This document shows positions 6,150-9,243 of a DNA stretch of 9,243 nucleotides, in pieces. Origin of the DNA: Betaproteobacteria bacterium. Its GTDB lineage: Bacteria > Pseudomonadota > Gammaproteobacteria > Burkholderiales > SG8-41. The translations under genes and the position numbers were made by a program. The notes beneath the pieces were generated by a model. It was not told where the DNA came from, made no database searches, and saw nothing but the letters and a program-made list of their open reading frames with translations. Where the stretch lies: NCBI GenBank assembly GCA_025356695.1, contig JANXSE010000403.1, positions 1 to 9,243 on the forward strand, in the 5' to 3' direction. Numbering within the stretch: position 1 is the first letter of the stretch; every line of letters begins with the position of its first letter.

Positions 6150-7088
6150 TCAAACCCAGTGCAGGCGCGCGAGCAGCGAGCGCCCCATGATCCAGTCCTT
6201 GTCGTCCTCCGACAGGAAGTCGAGCGCCTCGGTGAAGTGCGTGACACGCTGGCGGTAGCTGGCCTTGGCGAGCGCGCGGGTCATGTCGCTGCCCCAGTGG
6301 CAGCGGCGCGGGCCGAAGGCATCGAAAACGCGGCGGATCTGCACGTTGATGTCGCGATACGGATAGTCCTCGCTGGAATGGTTCGCCACCGAAGAAAGCT
6401 TCACCGACACGTTCGGGTACTTGGCGAGCGAGAGCGTGTGCGCGATCAGGTCTGCGGTATGGTCGCCCTTCACGGTTTGCAATGACTGGCTCAAGCCCAT
6501 GTTATCGAGAATCAAGGTGAGCTGCGGATGGCGCTCGGCGATGCGCGACAGTTGTGGCCCGAGTTCCGGCGCGTGGCACATCACAGGCAGGCCGGCCTTC
6601 TCTGCTGCCGGCCAGAACCAGTCGGCCGTGCCGTTCGAGAGCAGCGGTGCGGTCGCGGCGGAATTGAAAATCAGACGGAAGCCCAGCATGCCGGGCTGCT
6701 CGCGCCACGTCGGCAGCAGCGCCGCCGACTGCGGATTGCGCAGGTTGATGCGGCCCATGACGGCGAAACGCGCCGGATAACGTTGCGCCGCTTCGAGTCC
6801 GTAGTCGTTGCGATCGCCCGGCCACGACGGCGGCACGACGATGACGCGGTCGACACCGGCCTCATCCATCATCGGCAACAGCTTCTCGATGGTGAAGGGT
6901 TCCGGCAGATGAGGCACCACACCCGGCACCCAGCGCCAGTCGGGTGTCTCCGCTTTCCACAGGTGGACTTGCGAATCGACAATCATGCGCCTGGCAGCAG
7001 GTTGCGCGGCCATCTGCTGGCAGCCCTGCGTGACCAGACTCGCGCCGGCGCCCAGTGCGCTGCCGATGAAACGACGGCGTGAAATCAT
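6150..7088 (-). CDS. Amidohydrolase-2 family (TIM-barrel) hydrolase with Tat signal peptide
   Basis: A 312-residue protein related to the ACMSD / 2-pyrone-4,6-dicarboxylate lactonase branch of the amidohydrolase superfamily. The N-terminus SRRRFIGSALGAGASLV (3-19) is a twin-arginine signal, so the folded enzyme should be exported to the periplasm. The TIM-barrel begins at MIVDSQVHLW (35-44). Metal-site landmarks are Asp38-x-Gln40-x-His42 in place of DxHxH, CHAPELG with His172, LDNMG (195-199) where DHxG is usual, and GSD with Asp268. Two of the expected histidines are therefore Gln40 and Asn197, suggesting a reduced or metal-free site as in PDC lactonases. VSVKLSS (227-233) is the usual strand motif. 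ATG 7088 is chosen because it starts the Tat signal; its ribosome-binding site is weak (GGAA 9 nt upstream). It is the middle gene of the operon, 44 nt after the SDR and 16 nt before the CMD gene. A periplasmic lactone or ester hydrolase is the best guess; the substrate is unknown. Confidence 0.9.
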   Translation of the reverse strand: MISRRRFIGSALGAGASLVTQGCQQMAAQPAARRMIVDSQVHLWKAETPDWRWVPGVVPHLPEPFTIEKLLPMMDEAGVDRVIVVPPSWPGDRNDYGLEAAQRYPARFAVMGRINLRNPQSAALLPTWREQPGMLGFRLIFNSAATAPLLSNGTADWFWPAAEKAGLPVMCHAPELGPQLSRIAERHPQLTLILDNMGLSQSLQTVKGDHTADLIAHTLSLAKYPNVSVKLSSVANHSSEDYPYRDINVQIRRVFDAFGPRRCHWGSDMTRALAKASYRQRVTHFTEALDFLSEDDKDWIMGRSLLARLHWV

Positions 7089-7132
7089 TTCGCGTGGTTC
7101 CAGTGCATGCAATACCCGTTGATCATCGCGCG

Positions 7133-7906
7133 CTAGGCAAAAACAAAAGCGCCGCCATTCACATGCAGGATCTGGCCGGTGATGAAACCGCCGCCGGGGC
7201 CGCACAGGAAACGCACTACCGAAGCGATTTCTTCCGGTTCGCCGCGGCGACCGAGCGGAATCTTGCCTTTGGGGTCGGTGCGCGCGCTGCGGTGGGCGGG
7301 CCGCGTCGTGTTGAAGCTGCCGGGTGACACGCAGTTCATGCGGATGCCGTCCTCCGCGAGTTCTTTCGCCAGCGCACGCGTGAGTCCAACGAGGCCGTTC
7401 TTCGCCGTCGTGTTGTGCGACTTTCGATTGCCGCCAAGCAGCACTGCGTCGCCACCCAGGGCGATGATGTTGCCGTTTTTATGTTCAAGCATCGACGGCA
7501 GGCAGGCCTTGATGCAGTGAAACGAACCGTCGAGCGTGATTGACATGGTGTTGCGCCAATCCTCGAAAGTCATGTCCTTGAAGAGGATTTCGCGGCGCTG
7601 CGAGGCGTTGAGCACGAGGATATCGATTTTGCCGAAGCGTTTGATCACGCCTTCGCCCATCGCGCGCACCGCCGCGGCATCGGCGATGTCGGCAATAAAA
7701 ACCTCCGCCTCGCCGCCCGCAGCGCGGATTTCATTTACCACCGCTTCGGCATCTTCGCGCGAACCCAGCGTGTTGACCGCAACGGCGGCGCCTGCTGCGG
7801 CAAGTGCGAGGGAAATTGCGCGTCCGATATTTTTTGCCCCCCCGGTGACGAGCGCGACCTGGCCGGCGAGTTCGCGACTTCCGGCGGATGGGTTTTGTAT
7901 TGCCAT
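7133..7906 (-). CDS. Short-chain dehydrogenase/reductase (SDR) family protein with degenerate active site
   Basis: A 257-residue Rossmann-fold protein of classical SDR length. The nucleotide-binding motif is TGGAKNIGRA (21-30), the adenine-side acid is in IADIAD (71-76), and LNAS (99-102) stands where NNAG is typical. The C-terminal half has the family's CVSPGSFNT (192-200), GEPEEIASVVRFL (222-234) and ITGQILHVNGG (242-252). At the active site the usual Ser and the YxxxK tyrosine are not found: the strand reads NIIALGGD (146-153) and the helix N165-TTAK169, so only Lys169 of the tetrad is clear. The tetrad Asn position (ITLDG, 123-127) is Thr124. Cofactor binding is likely, but classical oxidoreduction is doubtful. 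ATG 7906 is preferred over an earlier in-frame ATG because AGGGAG (complement of 7913-7918) lies 6 nt upstream. It is the first gene of the SDR-amidohydrolase-CMD operon, divergent from the Bug gene at 8044. Confidence 0.93.
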   Translation of the reverse strand: MAIQNPSAGSRELAGQVALVTGGAKNIGRAISLALAAAGAAVAVNTLGSREDAEAVVNEIRAAGGEAEVFIADIADAAAVRAMGEGVIKRFGKIDILVLNASQRREILFKDMTFEDWRNTMSITLDGSFHCIKACLPSMLEHKNGNIIALGGDAVLLGGNRKSHNTTAKNGLVGLTRALAKELAEDGIRMNCVSPGSFNTTRPAHRSARTDPKGKIPLGRRGEPEEIASVVRFLCGPGGGFITGQILHVNGGAFVFA

Positions 7907-7975
7907 TCTTGTCTCCCTGCAATGCACACAACAATGATGATGAACTTATCTTGCGCCTGACCGCGTTGCGATCCC

Positions 7976-8004
7976 TTGGAGCGGCGAAGTCGGCGGGCTA
8001 TTAT
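7976..8004 (+). promoter_or_regulatory. Candidate sigma70-type promoter for the Bug gene at 8044
   Basis: TTGGAG (7976-7981) and TATTAT (7999-8004; 5 of 6 matches to TATAAT) are 17 nt apart. Initiation near 8011 would give a leader of about 33 nt before the ATG at 8044, with AAAGGA as ribosome-binding site. It lies in the 137-nt spacer between divergent genes. The complementary strand of the -10 region reads CATAAT, so an overlapping minus-strand promoter is conceivable, but no -35 at a good distance was found for it. The call is by eye. Confidence 0.4.
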
Positions 8005-8043
8005 GCGCAATTCGGCAGGCGCGATCTAGCAAAGGACGTGGTG

Positions 8044-9015
8044 ATGAGATTTGAATCAAGCATGTTGTTGATCATTCTGATGGGCTGTGTGTCGGCTCAC
8101 ACGGTACTCGCAGCCTGGCCGGAGCGGCCCATCCGCATGATCGTGCCGTCCGCCGCCGGCGGACAGCCGGACACGAATTCGCGACTGGTCGCCACCGAAC
8201 TCGGCAAACTGCTCGGCCAGCAGGTCGTGGTGGACAACCGCCCGGGCGCAGCCAGTTCGATCGGCTTTGAAGCCATCGCACGGGCACAGCCCGACGGCTA
8301 TACGATCGGCTACGGCGGGTTTCCGCTCGCCACCAATCAGGCCCTGCTCGCCAAGGTGCCTTACGACGTGCACAAGGATTTCCGCATGCTGGTGCTGACG
8401 AACATCTCGCCCAATCTCATCGCGATCACGCCGGCGCTGCCCGTGAATTCGGTCGCCGACCTGATTACCTATGCCAAACGCAACCCGGACCAGTTGCTGT
8501 TCGGCTCCGCGGGCAGCGGCGGCACGATGCATCTGAGCATCGAGTTGTTCAAACTGATGACCGGCACGCGCATGGTGCACGTGCCTTATAAGGGCATGCA
8601 GCAGGTCATCACCGAAATCATCGGCGGCCGCCTGCAGCTCATGTCCGACAACGTGACTTCCGTGCTGCCGCACGTCACCGCCGGCCGCCTGCGCGCGCTC
8701 GGCGTAACGGGGGCGCGGCGCATTCCGCTCGCACCCGACATTCCCACTGTCGCCGAAGCCGGCGTGCCCGCCTACGAAATCACGGCGTGGGGCGGCTACA
8801 TGGCGCCGGCGGGCACGCCATCGGCCATCGTCGCCAGGCTCAACGCGGAACTCAACAAAGTAATCGCCTCCGCAGCAATCCGCGAACGCTGGCTGGCGCT
8901 GGGCATCGAACCCGTCGGCGGCACGCCCGAACGATTCACCGAGCACGTCAGAACGGAAACCGTGAAATGGACGAATGTGATCAAGAGAGCGGGGATCAAA
9001 GGCGACTATCCCTAG
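8044..9015 (+). CDS. Bug-family (TctC-like) periplasmic solute-binding protein
   Basis: Complete 323-residue receptor. The signal peptide (residues 1-23, hydrophobic core MLLIILMG) probably ends at VLA before AWPERPIRMIVP. LMGC at 12-15 resembles a lipobox, but its second position is unusual, so cleavage by signal peptidase I is preferred. Hallmarks are the ligand loop AAGGQPD (37-43), QQVVVDNRPGAASSIG (59-74), QPDGYTIGYG (82-91), GSAGSGGTMH (154-163), HVPYKG (179-184), VLPHVTAGRLRALG (207-220), IPTVAEAG and APAGTPSAIV. It should capture a carboxylate in the periplasm; the ligand is unknown. The frame is open upstream to 7888, but ATG 8044 is set by AAAGGA (8031-8036) 7 nt before it and by the signal peptide. 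It is divergent from the SDR-amidohydrolase-CMD operon, a common arrangement for a receptor serving that operon's pathway. No TctA/TctB gene is near. Confidence 0.96.
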   Translation: MRFESSMLLIILMGCVSAHTVLAAWPERPIRMIVPSAAGGQPDTNSRLVATELGKLLGQQVVVDNRPGAASSIGFEAIARAQPDGYTIGYGGFPLATNQALLAKVPYDVHKDFRMLVLTNISPNLIAITPALPVNSVADLITYAKRNPDQLLFGSAGSGGTMHLSIELFKLMTGTRMVHVPYKGMQQVITEIIGGRLQLMSDNVTSVLPHVTAGRLRALGVTGARRIPLAPDIPTVAEAGVPAYEITAWGGYMAPAGTPSAIVARLNAELNKVIASAAIRERWLALGIEPVGGTPERFTEHVRTETVKWTNVIKRAGIKGDYP

Positions 9016-9077
9016 AGACTCAACGGCCGTTTGGAAAAGAGCCACCAGCGACAGGTCATGGCCATCACCGGCATCTC

Positions 9078-9243
9078 TTAACCCAATAAAGGAAACAATC
9101 CGCGAAGCCCCGTTGCGATCATCTCTACGGCAATCGCAGCAAGTATAAATCCCCCTATGCGTTCCACGAGATCCAGAGTTGGTTTCTGGATTTGACGTTG
9201 GGCACCACACGCTAGTCGGAATGTCAGCCAGCAGGACATGCCA
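9078..9243 (-). CDS. MarC / UPF0056-family inner-membrane protein, C-terminal fragment (cut by window edge)
   Basis: Reading leftward from the right edge there is an open frame of 54 codons ending at TAA (complement of 9078-9080); no start lies inside the window. The peptide ends with a charged turn and a terminal hydrophobic helix: DLVERIGGFILAAIAVEMI followed by ATGLRGLFPLLG. The pattern R-I-x-G-x-I-L-A-A-I-A-V-x-M-I-x-x-G-L-R is what I recognise from the C-terminus of MarC/UPF0056 (YchE/NAAT-like) multi-pass inner-membrane proteins. Their molecular function is poorly defined; some relatives are annotated as antibiotic-resistance-related, with weak support. The fragment is convergent with the Bug gene ending at 9015, 62 nt away. 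No classical terminator was seen between them, only a 10-bp perfect palindrome at 9022-9031. Assignment rests on a short stretch, so it is moderately confident. Confidence 0.7.
   Translation of the reverse strand, partial: GMSCWLTFRLACGAQRQIQKPTLDLVERIGGFILAAIAVEMIATGLRGLFPLLG

Noticed and set aside
8077..8088. Lipobox-like LMGC in the fourth Bug signal peptide (lipoprotein possibility)
   Set aside because: Met at the second lipobox position is unusual, and a normal signal-peptidase I site (VLA) follows right before the mature Bug N-terminus.
9022..9031. Perfect palindrome AACGGCCGTT after the last Bug gene
   Set aside because: No loop and no T-run, so not a terminator; a single 10-bp palindrome is expected by chance in GC-rich DNA.
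8056..9210. Minus-strand open frame of 384 codons opposite the fourth Bug gene
   Set aside because: Rich in Arg, His, Asp and Gly with no recognisable domain; it is the antisense shadow of a clearly real Bug gene and also overlaps the better-supported MarC fragment.

Overview
This 9.2-kb, G+C-rich window looks like a chromosomal accessory/catabolic region of a betaproteobacterium, most likely of the Burkholderiales or a close relative. The argument is indirect: four periplasmic Bug-family (TctC-like) solute-binding protein genes sit within 9.2 kb with no membrane transporter genes beside them, and this mass expansion of orphan Bug receptors is a hallmark of Bordetella/Cupriavidus-type bacteria. 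Strong Shine-Dalgarno sites, GC-rich third positions and dispersed proteobacterial palindromic repeats agree with this. No rRNA, tRNA, CRISPR array, transposase or phage gene was found.

Layout. (1) Positions 1-1594, minus strand: two tandem Bug genes, stop and start overlapping as TGATG; the downstream one runs off the left edge. (2) 1595-1759: divergent spacer with a good plus-strand promoter candidate. (3) 1760-2956, plus: an alpha/beta hydrolase of the FrsA / 2,6-dihydroxypseudooxynicotine-hydrolase type with an N-terminal helical extension. (4) 2957-3083: spacer almost filled by two palindromic repeats. (5) 3084-4088, plus: third Bug gene. (6) 4162-5436, plus: a cytosolic Ser/Thr protein kinase fused to a C-terminal cyclic-nucleotide-binding domain, apparently unrelated to the catabolic genes. 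(7) 5564-7906, minus: a three-gene operon, SDR -> Tat-exported amidohydrolase-2 protein -> carboxymuconolactone-decarboxylase-like protein. (8) 7907-8043: second divergent spacer with a promoter candidate. (9) 8044-9015, plus: fourth Bug gene. (10) 9078-9243, minus: the C-terminal 54 codons of a MarC/UPF0056-family inner-membrane protein, cut by the right edge.

How the genes may work together (inference): each Bug receptor is beside a hydrolytic or ring-processing enzyme, which suggests two small catabolic modules, Bug/Bug <- -> hydrolase-Bug on the left and SDR-amidohydrolase-CMD <- -> Bug on the right. Each would pair periplasmic capture of an organic acid with its breakdown. Uptake would need TctAB-type permeases encoded elsewhere. 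The right-hand module is the more unusual: the SDR lacks three of the four classical catalytic residues, the amidohydrolase lacks two of the usual metal-site histidines and carries a Tat signal, and the CMD-like protein has no CxxC pair. No wholly new system is evident; the points most worth following are these substitutions, the kinase-cNMP fusion and the palindromic element next to a Bug gene.
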